Positions 1 to 8,190 of a DNA stretch of 64,000 nt are shown here, piece by piece (position 1 is the first letter of the stretch; each line of letters starts with the position of its first letter). The notes under the pieces were generated by a model. It had not been told where the DNA came from. It saw nothing but the letters and a program-made list of their open reading frames with translations, and ran no database searches. The position numbers were made by a program, and so were the translations under genes. The DNA is taken from assembly GCF_000220705.2 (NCBI RefSeq), contig NZ_CP023202.1, forward strand, positions 3,162,001 to 3,226,000, given 5' to 3'. This DNA comes from Streptomyces xinghaiensis S187. Its GTDB lineage: Bacteria; Actinomycetota; Actinomycetes; Streptomycetales; Streptomycetaceae.

Positions 1-707
1 AGCACCATGGGGGCGAGGCCGCCGGTCGCGATCACGGTGACGTCGTCCGGGTCGTCCGCCAGTTCGGTGGCCATCCGGCCCACGACGCCGTCGACCTGGC
101 CCGCGAAGCCGTAGAGGATGCCGGACTGCATGGCCTCGACGGTGTTCTTCCCGATGACGCTCCGCGGGCGGGCCAGCTCGATCTTGCGGAGCTGGGCGCC
201 GCGCACCCCGAGGGCGTCCACGGAGATCTCGATGCCCGGGGCGATCACGCCGCCGACGTACTCCCCGCGCACCGACACCGCGTCGAAGGTGGTGGCCGTG
301 CCGAAGTCGACGACCACGCAGGGGCCGCCGTACAGCTCGACGGCCGCCAGGGCGTTGATGATCCGGTCGGCGCCGACCTCCTTCGGGTTGTCCATGAGGA
401 TCGGCACACCCGTCTTGACGCCCGGTTCGACCAGCACGGCGGGCACGTCGCCGTAGTAGCGGCGGGTGACCTCGCGCAGTTCGTGCAGCACGGAGGGGAC
501 GGTGGAGCAGATCGCGATGCCCTCGATGCCGTCGCCCAGCTCGTCGCCGAGCAGCGGGTGCATGCCCATCAGGCCCTGCAGGAGCACGGCGAGTTCGTCG
601 GCCGTGCGGCGGGCGTCCGTGGAGATCCGCCAGTGCTCGACGATGTCCTCGCCGTCGAACAGGCCGAGGACGGTGTGGGTGTTGCCGACGTCGATGGTGA
701 GCAGCAT
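1..707 (-). CDS. coaX: Type III pantothenate kinase (3' end outside window)
   Basis: Cytosolic enzyme that phosphorylates pantothenate with ATP, the first step of coenzyme A synthesis. About 235 N-terminal residues are visible; the C-terminus lies beyond base 1. The family's phosphate-binding motif DVGNTHT is at residues 6-12 and the second ASKHA-fold motif DFGTATTFD at about 134-142, followed by GGVIAPG. The ATG lies 6 bases after the nadC stop and follows a purine-rich GGAGGCGTGAGAG ribosome site, so it is the last visible gene of the DUF2520-panC-nadB-nadC-coaX operon. Its substrate is the product of panC four genes upstream. Confidence 0.93.
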   Translation of the reverse strand, partial: MLLTIDVGNTHTVLGLFDGEDIVEHWRISTDARRTADELAVLLQGLMGMHPLLGDELGDGIEGIAICSTVPSVLHELREVTRRYYGDVPAVLVEPGVKTGVPILMDNPKEVGADRIINALAAVELYGGPCVVVDFGTATTFDAVSVRGEYVGGVIAPGIEISVDALGVRGAQLRKIELARPRSVIGKNTVEAMQSGILYGFAGQVDGVVGRMATELADDPDDVTVIATGGLAPMV

Positions 708-713
708 CGTCTC

Positions 714-1802
714 TCACGCCTCCGGGCGGTCGTCGGCGGCGCCCGCCCCGGCGCCGTCACCGGAACCGGCCTGCGGCTCGTCGCGCAGGTCGAGGCCGAT
801 GTCGAGGATCGGGGAGGAGTGGGTGAGCGCCCCGACCGCGAGGTAGTCGACCCCGGTCGCGGCGTAGGCGCGGGCGTTGCCGAGGGTGAGACGGCCGGAG
901 GACTCCAGCCGGGCCCGGCCCGCGACGAGGGCGACGGCCTCGCGGGTCTCCTCGACGGTGAAGTTGTCCAGCAGGATCAGGTCGGCGCCCTCGGCGAGCA
1001 CCGGCTCGATCTGGTCGAGGCGGTCCACCTCGACCTCGACGGGCACGTCGGGGAACTCGCTCCGCACGGCCTTGAAGGCCGCCGCGATCCCGCCCGCCGC
1101 CACGACGTGGTTGTCCTTGATGAGCGCCGCGTCCGAGAGCGACATGCGGTGGTTGAGGCCGCCGCCGCAGCGGACCGCGTACTTCTCCAGGAAGCGCAGC
1201 CCGGGGGTGGTCTTGCGGGTGTCCCGGACGGCCGCGCCGGTGCCCTCCAGGGCGTCGGCCCAGGCGCGGGTGGCGGTCGCGATGCCGGAGAGCCGGCAGA
1301 GGAGGTTGAGGGCGCTGCGCTCGCCGGTGAGCAGATCGCGGGTGCGGGTGCGCACCGTGAGGAGCTTCTGGCCGGGCTCGACCCGGTCGCCGTCCATCAC
1401 ATGCCGTTCGACCTCGAACTCGTCGGTGCAGACGACCGAGAGGACCGCCTCGGCGACGCGCAGGCCCGCGACGGTGCCGGCCTGGCGGGCGGTGAAGTCA
1501 CCAGTGGCGACGGCGTCCTCGGGGATCGTCGCCACCGTCGTCACGTCCACGCCGTGGTCGAGGTCCTCCTCGATCGCGACGTGCGCCAGGTCCTCCACCT
1601 GGACGGGGTCGAGCCCGCCCAGCGCCAGCAGTTCGGCCAGCGCGGGGTCGAGACCGCACTCCAGGGGGTCCAGGTCGTAGCCCTCGCCGCCGTCACCGCA
1701 GCCGCAGGAGTCGCCGCACCCGCCGCCGTCCGCCCCGGCGGAGGGGCCGCCGATCTGGAGCAGCGGAAGGTCCACGGGCTGTGGACGGTCAGGGGTGTTC
1801 AC
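714..1802 (-). CDS. nadC: Nicotinate-nucleotide pyrophosphorylase (quinolinate phosphoribosyltransferase)
   Basis: Converts quinolinate and PRPP to nicotinate mononucleotide, CO2 and pyrophosphate in de novo NAD synthesis. 362 residues with the family motifs DTRKTTPGLR, the catalytic-site segment GGGLNHRMSLSD, KDNH and EVEV. The chosen GTG start (AAGGGAC 7 bases upstream) overlaps the nadB stop by 4 bases (GTGA), so the two are probably translationally coupled. The N-terminal 40 residues contain a short Cys/Gly-rich stretch (CGDSCGCGD) before the conserved fold; I recall a similar stretch in other actinobacterial NadC proteins, and its role is unknown to me. The open frame continues upstream through nadB, but that part is not coding. 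Confidence 0.95.
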   Translation of the reverse strand: MNTPDRPQPVDLPLLQIGGPSAGADGGGCGDSCGCGDGGEGYDLDPLECGLDPALAELLALGGLDPVQVEDLAHVAIEEDLDHGVDVTTVATIPEDAVATGDFTARQAGTVAGLRVAEAVLSVVCTDEFEVERHVMDGDRVEPGQKLLTVRTRTRDLLTGERSALNLLCRLSGIATATRAWADALEGTGAAVRDTRKTTPGLRFLEKYAVRCGGGLNHRMSLSDAALIKDNHVVAAGGIAAAFKAVRSEFPDVPVEVEVDRLDQIEPVLAEGADLILLDNFTVEETREAVALVAGRARLESSGRLTLGNARAYAATGVDYLAVGALTHSSPILDIGLDLRDEPQAGSGDGAGAGAADDRPEA

Positions 1803-3829
1803 GAGTTGTCCCTTCGGGGTGGATCGTGGTGGACGGCCGCGGAGGCGTCCGTCCGGCCGGCGGGGCCGCGGGAGGCTCCGGGGGAATCCGTGCCGGTTCC
1901 GGCCCCGGCGCGCGCGCCGGGGCGTACGGGCGGGAAGTCTGCCGTGTCCGTGGAGATGATCGCCAGTTCGGCGTCCGGCCCGAGACGGGCGACGAGGTGG
2001 CGGCGCCAGTGCTCGTCGTCGCGGTCGGGGCGGTCCTCGCGCCAGTGGCAGCCGCGGGTCTCCTCGCGCTCGCGGGCCACGGCGACCAGGACGCGGGAGA
2101 CGAGCAGGAGGTTCGTGGCCTCCCAGCTCTCCACACAGGGCTCGGCCGTCTTGCCGTCCACGCTCAGCTCGGCCGCGGCCGTGGTGTGCAGGCGCTCCAG
2201 GGCGGCGGCGGCACCGGCGAGGCTGGCGGCGCTGCGGAGGACGCCGGCTCCGGCCGTCATGATGCGCTGGATCTCGTAGCGGGCCTCGGGGACGAGGAGG
2301 GGGCCGCCGGGGGCGGCGTCGGGGACGGCGCCGGGGCCGCCGTGCGGGGTGCCGGCGCCCTCCGGGGTGCCGGAGATGTCGGCGGCGATGCGCTCGGCGA
2401 AGACCAGTCCCTCCAGAAGGGAGTTGGACGCGAGCCGGTTCGCGCCGTGCACGCCGGTGCACGCGACCTCGCCGCAGGCGTAGAGCCCGGGGACGGTCGT
2501 CCGGCCGCGCAGATCGGTCCGCACCCCGCCGCTGGCGTAGTGCGCGGCCGGGGAGACCGGGATCAGCTCCGTCACCGGGTCGATGCCGTGCGACCGGCAG
2601 GCCGCGAGGATGGTCGGGAAGCGGTGCTCCCACATCTCGGCGCCGAAGTGGCGGGCGTCGAGGTACATGTGGCCGGCGCCGGTCTCGCGCATGCGGCGCA
2701 TGATGCCCTTGGCGACGATGTCGCGGGGCGCCAGCTCGGCCAGTTCGTGCTGCCCCCGCATGAAGCGCACGCCGTCGGCGTCCACCAGGTACGCGCCCTC
2801 GCCGCGGACCGCCTCCGACACCAGCGGCTGCTGCCCCTCGGCGCCGGGGCCGAGGAACAACACGGTCGGGTGGAACTGGACGAACTCCAGATCGGAGACC
2901 TCCGCGCCGGCCCGCAGCGCCAGCGCCACCCCGTCGCCGGTGGACACGGCGGGGTTGGTGGTCGCGGAGAACACCTGTCCCATGCCGCCGGTCGCGAGCA
3001 CCACCGCGGGGGCGCGCACGGCGCCCACGCCGTCCCGCTGCCCCTCGCCCATGACGTGCAGGGTGACGCCCGCGGTACGGCCCCGGGCGTCCTTCATCAG
3101 ATCGAGCACCAGGGCGTTCTCGACCGTCTCCACCCCGGCCTCGCGGACCGCCTCGACCAGCGCCCGGGAGATCTCCGCGCCGGTCGCGTCGCCGCCGGCG
3201 TGGGCGATCCGGCGGCGGTGGTGGCCGCCCTCGCGGGTCAGCAGTATCTCGCCGGTGCCGTCGTCGGTGTCGAACCGGGCGCCGCTGCCGATCAGCCGGC
3301 GCACGGCGTCGGGGCCCTCGGTGACCAGGGCGCGCACGGCCGTCTCGTCGCACAGCCCGGCGCCCGCGACCAGGGTGTCGTCCAGATGCTGCTCCGGGGT
3401 GTCCCCGTCGCCGAGGGCGGCCGCGATGCCGCCCTGCGCCCACCGGGTGGAACCGGCGTCGAGCCGTGCCTTGGTGACGACGACGGTCTTCCGGCCGGCG
3501 GCGGCGCAGCGGAGGGCGGCGGTCAGCCCGGCGACGCCTGAGCCCACCACGACGACATCCGCGTCGATGGCCCAGCCGGGGGCCGGGGCGGTCAGCGCGA
3601 GCGCCTCGGGGGCGGCGGGGTCGCCGGGCCGGCCGGCCGGGGGGACCCGGTCGGACTGGTGGATCTGGTGCGGGTGGTGGGGCCGCTGGATGTGGTGGGC
3701 GCGGTGCGGGGGGCGGGGCCGGCCGGGAGGGCGGGGGTGGTCGTCCTGGCGGGGGTGGTCGGCGCCGTCGGCCCGGTGTCCGTGGTCGGCGTGCCCGTGG
3801 TCGGCGCGTTCGTTGCCGGAGGTGCTCAC
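1799..3829 (-). CDS. nadB: L-aspartate oxidase with histidine-rich N-terminal extension
   Basis: FAD-dependent oxidation of L-aspartate to iminoaspartate, first step of de novo NAD synthesis. 676 residues from a GTG start with GGAG about 8 bases upstream. The FAD-binding Rossmann motif VVGSGVAGLTAAL is at about 74-86. The family motifs GSTRWAQGGIAAA, HRRRIAHAGGDATG, QFHPT and GLYACGEVACTGVHGANRLASNSLLEG are all present. The first about 60 residues precede the enzyme and are rich in His, Pro and Asp (about 13 His, e.g. HADHGH and RPHHPH); this is longer than the leader of NadB proteins I know. No nadA is in this window. It is in the operon with panC upstream (157-base gap) and nadC downstream (4-base overlap). 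Confidence 0.94.
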   Translation of the reverse strand: MSTSGNERADHGHADHGHRADGADHPRQDDHPRPPGRPRPPHRAHHIQRPHHPHQIHQSDRVPPAGRPGDPAAPEALALTAPAPGWAIDADVVVVGSGVAGLTAALRCAAAGRKTVVVTKARLDAGSTRWAQGGIAAALGDGDTPEQHLDDTLVAGAGLCDETAVRALVTEGPDAVRRLIGSGARFDTDDGTGEILLTREGGHHRRRIAHAGGDATGAEISRALVEAVREAGVETVENALVLDLMKDARGRTAGVTLHVMGEGQRDGVGAVRAPAVVLATGGMGQVFSATTNPAVSTGDGVALALRAGAEVSDLEFVQFHPTVLFLGPGAEGQQPLVSEAVRGEGAYLVDADGVRFMRGQHELAELAPRDIVAKGIMRRMRETGAGHMYLDARHFGAEMWEHRFPTILAACRSHGIDPVTELIPVSPAAHYASGGVRTDLRGRTTVPGLYACGEVACTGVHGANRLASNSLLEGLVFAERIAADISGTPEGAGTPHGGPGAVPDAAPGGPLLVPEARYEIQRIMTAGAGVLRSAASLAGAAAALERLHTTAAAELSVDGKTAEPCVESWEATNLLLVSRVLVAVAREREETRGCHWREDRPDRDDEHWRRHLVARLGPDAELAIISTDTADFPPVRPGARAGAGTGTDSPGASRGPAGRTDASAAVHHDPPRRDNS

Positions 3830-3986
3830 AGGGCGGCTCCGGACGGGCGGTGGGCACGTGGTCCGGGCCGCGTCGCACCGCTCCCCGGAGCCGCCGGGGC
3901 GGCCGGAGCGGGGACCTTGCCCGCGGCGGGCCGCGGCTTCGGGTGCCGGCACGGCGTGCGGGACGGACTCATCGGGCCGGACAGGC

Positions 3987-5039
3987 TCATCGGGTGGCTC
4001 CGAACTGCAGGCGGATGTTGTCGATCAGACGGGTGGTGCCCACCCGGGCCGCCACGGCCAGCACGGCCGCGCCCCGGTGGTCCGCCGGGACCTCGGTGAA
4101 GTCGGACGGGTCGACGAGGGCCAGGTAGTCCGTCACCAGCGGCGGCTGCCGCTCCGCCGCCTCGTCGAGCACGGCGCGTGCGGCGGCGCGTACGGCGTCC
4201 GGGTCCGCGACCGGCGCGGTGGACGGCTCCGGCTCTGGTACCGGCGCCGGCTCCGGCGCACCGGGCGTCCCGGCCGCCGCGGCGGTCCCCGCCCGCCGGC
4301 CCGCCTCCAGGGCGCGGGACAGCGCCAGCGCCGTGCCCCGCTCGGGCCCGGAGAGGTAGCGGTTGCGGCTGGACAGGGCCAGCCCGTCGGGCTCGCGGAC
4401 GGTCGGGACGCCGGCGATCCGGACGGGGAAGTTCAGGTCGCGCGCCATGCGCCGGATCAGCGCGAGCTGCTGGGCGTCCTTCTCGCCGTAGAGGGCGAGG
4501 TCCGGGGCGGTGAGGTGGAGCAGCTTGGCGACGACGGTGAGCATGCCGTCGAAGTGCCCGGGGCGGCTGGCGCCCTCCAGCAGCTCGCCCATCGGACCGG
4601 CGGAGATCCGCACCTGCGGCTCCCCGCCCGGGTAGACCTCCTCGGCGGACGGCGCGAAGACGGCGTCCGCGCGCTCCCGCGCGGCGACGAGGAGATCGGC
4701 ATCGAGGGTCCGCGGATAGCGGTCGAGGTCCTCACCGGCACCGAACTGCAGCGGGTTGACGAACACGGTCACGACGACCTGGCCGTCCGGGCCGACCCGG
4801 TCGCGGGCGGCGCGGATCAGGGCGGCGTGACCGGCGTGGAGGGCTCCCATCGTCATCACGACCGCGCGCTCGCCGCGCCGGTCCAGGGCCCGCAGCGCGG
4901 CCGCCGTACGGATCAGGGCGGGCCCGGGGTTCGTGGCAGTGGCCACGTCCGCGTCGCCTTGCCCGCCGGAAGCGCCGGCCGCGCCAGCCGCGCCGCCGAA
5001 GGCGGTGGCCGTGTCCGTCGTGTGCCGGTCGTCCGTCAT
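3987..5039 (-). CDS. panC: Pantothenate synthetase
   Basis: ATP-dependent condensation of pantoate and beta-alanine to pantothenate, cytosolic. 350 residues. The nucleotidyltransferase HIGH-like motif is MGALHAGHAAL, followed by FVNPLQFG, GHFDGMLTVV, YGEKDAQQL and the KMSKS-equivalent SSRNRYL. A Pro/Glu/Ala-rich low-complexity insertion lies around residues 243-275, inside the C-terminal domain, and a 30-residue Ala/Gly-rich leader precedes the fold. The ATG overlaps the stop of the upstream DUF2520 gene by 4 bases (ATGA). The product feeds CoaX, encoded at the end of the same operon. Confidence 0.95.
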   Translation of the reverse strand: MTDDRHTTDTATAFGGAAGAAGASGGQGDADVATATNPGPALIRTAAALRALDRRGERAVVMTMGALHAGHAALIRAARDRVGPDGQVVVTVFVNPLQFGAGEDLDRYPRTLDADLLVAARERADAVFAPSAEEVYPGGEPQVRISAGPMGELLEGASRPGHFDGMLTVVAKLLHLTAPDLALYGEKDAQQLALIRRMARDLNFPVRIAGVPTVREPDGLALSSRNRYLSGPERGTALALSRALEAGRRAGTAAAAGTPGAPEPAPVPEPEPSTAPVADPDAVRAAARAVLDEAAERQPPLVTDYLALVDPSDFTEVPADHRGAAVLAVAARVGTTRLIDNIRLQFGATR

Positions 5040-5947
5040 CGGGTGCCTCCGTCGGCGAGCACGCCCAGCAGATCCTCGGCCAGCTCGGGTTTCAGCAGCC
5101 CGGAGGCCATGGCGCGGTCCGCCGTGGCGCGTGCCATGGCGAGATAACCGGCGACGGTCTGCGGCGCGTGCTCGCGCAACTCGGCGACGTGCGCGGCGAC
5201 CGTGCCGGCGTCACCGCGCGCGACGGGGCCGGTGAGGGCCGCGTCGCCGGAGCGCAGGGCGTTGTCCAGGGCCGCGCCCAGGAGCGGGCCCAGCATCCGG
5301 TCGGGGGCGCCCACCCCGGCGGCGCGCAGCAGTTCGAGCGACTGGGCCACCAGCGTGACGAGGTGGTTGGCGCCGAGCGCCAGCGCCGCGTGGTACAGCG
5401 GGCGGGCGGACTCCTCGATCCACTCGGGCTCACCGCCCATCTCGATGACCAGGGCCTCGGCGGCGAGCCGCAGTTCCTCCGGCGCGGTCACGCCGAAGGA
5501 GCAGCCGGCCAGCCGCTGGACGTCGACGGCGGTGCCGGTGAAGGTCATCGCCGGGTGCAGCGCCAGCGGCAGGGCGCCCGCGCTCCGGGCGGGGTCCAGG
5601 ACGGCTGTGCCGTAGCGGCCGGAGGTGTGCACCAGGAGCTGTCCGGGGCGTACGGCGCCGGTCTCCGCCAGACCCTGGACGAGCCGGGGCAGGGCGTCGT
5701 CGGGAACCGTCAGCAGGACGAGCTCCGAACGGGCCAGGACCTGCGCCGGCGACACCAGGGGCACCTCGGGCAGCAGGGCCGCCGCCCGGCGCACCGAGGC
5801 GTCGGAGACGCCCGAGACGGCGACCGGGCGGTGTCCGGCGAGCCGCAGCGCGGCGGCGAGCGCGGGGCCGACCCGGCCCGCGCCGACAACCCCGACGGCG
5901 AGCCTGGCGGGACGGTCCTTGGCCTCGGGGAGAGGGGGTGTGTTCAC
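5036..5947 (-). CDS. Rossmann-like and DUF2520 domain protein
   Basis: 303-residue protein with an N-terminal NAD(P)-binding Rossmann motif (VGVVGAGRVGPALA, about residues 17-30) and a C-terminal helical DUF2520 half containing LHPAMTF and AHVAELR. The fold resembles ketopantoate reductase and 6-phosphogluconate dehydrogenase relatives. The position directly upstream of and overlapping panC suggests a role in pantothenate supply, possibly the missing ketopantoate-reductase step, but no activity is shown by the sequence. The GTG start follows GGAAGG at a 9-base spacing. It is the first gene of the panC-nadB-nadC-coaX operon. Confidence 0.85.
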   Translation of the reverse strand: MNTPPLPEAKDRPARLAVGVVGAGRVGPALAAALRLAGHRPVAVSGVSDASVRRAAALLPEVPLVSPAQVLARSELVLLTVPDDALPRLVQGLAETGAVRPGQLLVHTSGRYGTAVLDPARSAGALPLALHPAMTFTGTAVDVQRLAGCSFGVTAPEELRLAAEALVIEMGGEPEWIEESARPLYHAALALGANHLVTLVAQSLELLRAAGVGAPDRMLGPLLGAALDNALRSGDAALTGPVARGDAGTVAAHVAELREHAPQTVAGYLAMARATADRAMASGLLKPELAEDLLGVLADGGTR

Positions 5948-6021
5948 GGAATACGGCCTTCCGTTCCAGTCCGCTGGCCCGGTTCGGGAGGGCCAGGGGC
6001 GGTACCGGACGTGTCCCGGCC

Positions 6022-6027
6022 AGCTTA
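6022..6027 (-). promoter_or_regulatory. Putative -10 box for the DUF2520-panC-nadB-nadC-coaX operon
   Basis: TAAGCT on the minus strand fits TANNNT and would start a transcript near 6015, about 70 bases before the DUF2520 start codon. No convincing -35 is seen. Confidence 0.3.
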
Positions 6028-6133
6028 CGCGAGGACCGCCGGCCGTCTTTCCGCGCTGCGCGACGGGGCCGGGGGCCGGGGGGAAAGGGCCGAGGGCCGG
6101 GCGGGCCCGTGGCCGGTGCGCCATCATCGGCGC

Positions 6134-7288
6134 ATGGTGGACGACACGAGTGACGAGGGGCGGGCCCGCAGACTCGCCGCCTGGGGCGGGGCCCGCCGGA
6201 GGCTGGCGGAGGTCGCGCCGGCGGAGACCATCGGCGGCCGGCTGGCGCGGCTGGCCGCGGAGGCGCCCGCCGCGTACGACCTGACCGAGCGGACCGATGT
6301 CTACGGCGACGGCGCCGTGGAGGCCCTGGAGCGCCGGGTCGCCGGGCTGCTGGGCACGGAGGCCGCCGCGTTCTTCCCGACCGGGACGATGGCCCAGCAG
6401 ATCGCCCTGCGCTGCTGGGCCGGCCGGACGGGGAACGCGACCGTGGCCCTCCACCCGCTGGCGCACCCGGTGCGGCACGAGCGGGACGCCCTGTCGGTGC
6501 TGGGCGGTCTGCGGACGGTCCACCCGACGCAGGAGCCCCGGCAGCCCACGGCGGACGAGGTGCGGGCGCTGGACGAGCCGTTCGGCACGCTGATGCTCGA
6601 ACTGCCGCTCCGCGAGGCGGGGTTCGTCCTCCCCTCCTGGGAGGAGCTGGAGGCCGTCACCGGGGCGGCGCGGGAACGGGACGCGGTGGTGCACGTGGAC
6701 GGCGCGCGGATCTGGGAGTGCGCCCGCCATCTGGGGCGGGAGCTGCCGGAGATCGCGGCGCTCGCGGACAGCGTGTACGTGTCGTTCTACAAGTCGCTCG
6801 GCGGTCTCTCGGGGGCCGCGCTGGCCGGCCCGGAGAGCCTCGTCGCGGAGGCGGGGGCGTGGCGGCACCGGTACGGCGGGCAGCTCTACCAGCAGTGGCC
6901 CGCGGTGCTCTCCGCGCTGGCGGGGCTGGACCGGGAACTGCCGAGGCTGCCGTCGTACGCCGCGCACGCCGGGGTCGTGGCGGCCGCGCTGCGCGAGGGG
7001 CTGGCGGCCGCCGGGGTGCCGTGGTTCCGGGTGCACCCGGAGCCGCCGCACACGCACGAGTTCCAGGTGTGGCTGCCGTACCCGGCGGACGCGCTGACCG
7101 AGGCGGGGACGCGGCAGGCCGAGGAGACGGGGACGCTGCTGTTCCGGGCCTGGTGGGACGAGCAGCGGGTCCCGGGGGTCGCGATGACCGAGGTGACGGT
7201 CGCCGGTCCGGGGCTGGAGTGGACGGCGCGGGACGTCACCGAGGCGGTCGCGGGGTTCCTCGGCTTCCTGGAGCGGACGGAGGGCTGA
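6134..7288 (+). CDS. Threonine aldolase / beta-eliminating lyase family PLP enzyme
   Basis: 384-residue fold-type I PLP enzyme of the low-specificity threonine aldolase family, expected to cleave L-threonine or related beta-hydroxy amino acids to glycine and an aldehyde. Visible features are DVYGDGAVEALERRVAGLLG (substrate/PLP entry), FFPTGTMAQQ, HVDGARIWEC (the Asp that pairs with the PLP nitrogen) and YVSFYKSLGG, whose Lys should be the Schiff-base residue. The ATG has no clear ribosome site; CATCAT lies 6 bases before it. It is a monocistronic gene facing the response-regulator gene. The exact substrate is not determined by sequence. Confidence 0.85.
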   Translation: MVDDTSDEGRARRLAAWGGARRRLAEVAPAETIGGRLARLAAEAPAAYDLTERTDVYGDGAVEALERRVAGLLGTEAAAFFPTGTMAQQIALRCWAGRTGNATVALHPLAHPVRHERDALSVLGGLRTVHPTQEPRQPTADEVRALDEPFGTLMLELPLREAGFVLPSWEELEAVTGAARERDAVVHVDGARIWECARHLGRELPEIAALADSVYVSFYKSLGGLSGAALAGPESLVAEAGAWRHRYGGQLYQQWPAVLSALAGLDRELPRLPSYAAHAGVVAAALREGLAAAGVPWFRVHPEPPHTHEFQVWLPYPADALTEAGTRQAEETGTLLFRAWWDEQRVPGVAMTEVTVAGPGLEWTARDVTEAVAGFLGFLERTEG

Positions 7289-7340
7289 GCCGGGCCCCCG
7301 GCCGCCCGGCCGCCCGGCGGGGCGCCGGCCCGCGGCGCGG

Positions 7341-8012
7341 CTACGGCGTTCCGCCCGCCCGGACCAGGCCGGTCTCGTAGGCCAGGACGACCACCTGCAC
7401 CCGGTCGCGCAGCTCCAGCTTGGTGAGGATGCGGCCCACATGGGTCTTCACCGTGGCCTCGGAGAGCACCAGCCGGGCGGCGATCTCGCCGTTCGACTTC
7501 CCCTGCGCCACCAGCAGCATCACCTCGCGCTCGCGTTCGGTGAGCCGCCCGATGCGGCCCTTCGCGGGGACGTCGGCGGGGCCCGGCATCATGGGCGTGA
7601 AGCGGTCGAGAAGGCGGCGGGTGGTGCTCGGGGCGACCACCGCGTCGCCGCTGTGCACGGCGCGGATGGCGGACAGCAGTTCGGCCGGCGGCACGTCCTT
7701 GAGCATGAAGCCGCTCGCGCCGGCCTTGAGCGCGGAGAAGGCGTACTCGTCGAGGTCGAAGGTGGTCAGGATCAGCACCTTGGGCGCGCCCTCCCGGGCG
7801 CAGATCCGCCGGGTGGCCTCCACCCCGTCCAGCCGGGGCATCCGGACGTCCATCAGGACGACGTCCGGAGCGGCCGGGCCGAGCACCTCCAAGGCCTCCG
7901 CTCCGTCGCCCGCCTCGGCGACGACCTCCATGTCGGGCTGTGCCGCCAGCACCATGCGGAAGCCGGTGCGCAGCAGCACCTGGTCGTCGACGAGCATCAC
8001 GCGGATGGACAT
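7341..8012 (-). CDS. Two-component response regulator, NarL/LuxR family
   Basis: 223 residues. A receiver domain (about 1-120) contains the acidic pair DD at 9-10, the phospho-acceptor D55 (VVLMDVRMP) and Lys near 106. A linker leads to a LuxR-type HTH (about 150-215) with LTEREREVMLLVAQGKSNGEIA and VKTHVGRIL. It should act as a DNA-binding transcription factor controlled by the sensor kinase encoded upstream on the same strand. A 178-base spacer with tandem repeats separates the two, which is unusual for such pairs. AAAGGGAAC precedes the ATG. Target genes are not evident. Confidence 0.93.
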   Translation of the reverse strand: MSIRVMLVDDQVLLRTGFRMVLAAQPDMEVVAEAGDGAEALEVLGPAAPDVVLMDVRMPRLDGVEATRRICAREGAPKVLILTTFDLDEYAFSALKAGASGFMLKDVPPAELLSAIRAVHSGDAVVAPSTTRRLLDRFTPMMPGPADVPAKGRIGRLTEREREVMLLVAQGKSNGEIAARLVLSEATVKTHVGRILTKLELRDRVQVVVLAYETGLVRAGGTP

Positions 8013-8094
8013 GTGTTCCCTTTCCGAGGGGTGGGGTCGTGCTGGAGCGGTGCTTGGGGGCGGTGCGTCGGGCGGTGCGGGAGGTGGGACGTGG

Positions 8095-8134
8095 GAGGGG
8101 ACGTGGGGGCGTGTGAGGGGACGTGGGGGCGTGA
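8095..8134. repeat. Two tandem copies of a 20-base G-rich unit
   Basis: Positions 8095-8114 and 8115-8134 are near-identical (unit begins GAGGGGACGTGG; one mismatch in the last base). They lie between the sensor kinase and response regulator genes, with further GGTGGGACGTGG-like half copies just before. Confidence 0.85.
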
Positions 8135-8190
8135 GGTGTGCGCGAGAGCGGCGCCCGGAAGCCCGGGGACGGCACCGGGCCGGGGCCGCC

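Noticed and set aside
483..2279. Long plus-strand open frame opposite coaX and nadC
   Set aside because: Antisense shadow of coaX/nadC, with the repetitive Ala/Gly/Val composition of GC-rich shadows.
714..3878. A very long open frame spanning nadC and nadB in the nadC frame
   Set aside because: Only the last 362 codons resemble a protein (NadC). The rest is the out-of-frame shadow of nadB, with Arg/Pro/Gly-rich translation.
5948..7441. Minus-strand frame continuing upstream of the DUF2520 gene
   Set aside because: Opposite the threonine-aldolase-like gene; the translation is Arg/Pro/Gly-rich, and the GTG at 5947 with a GGAAGG site explains the start.
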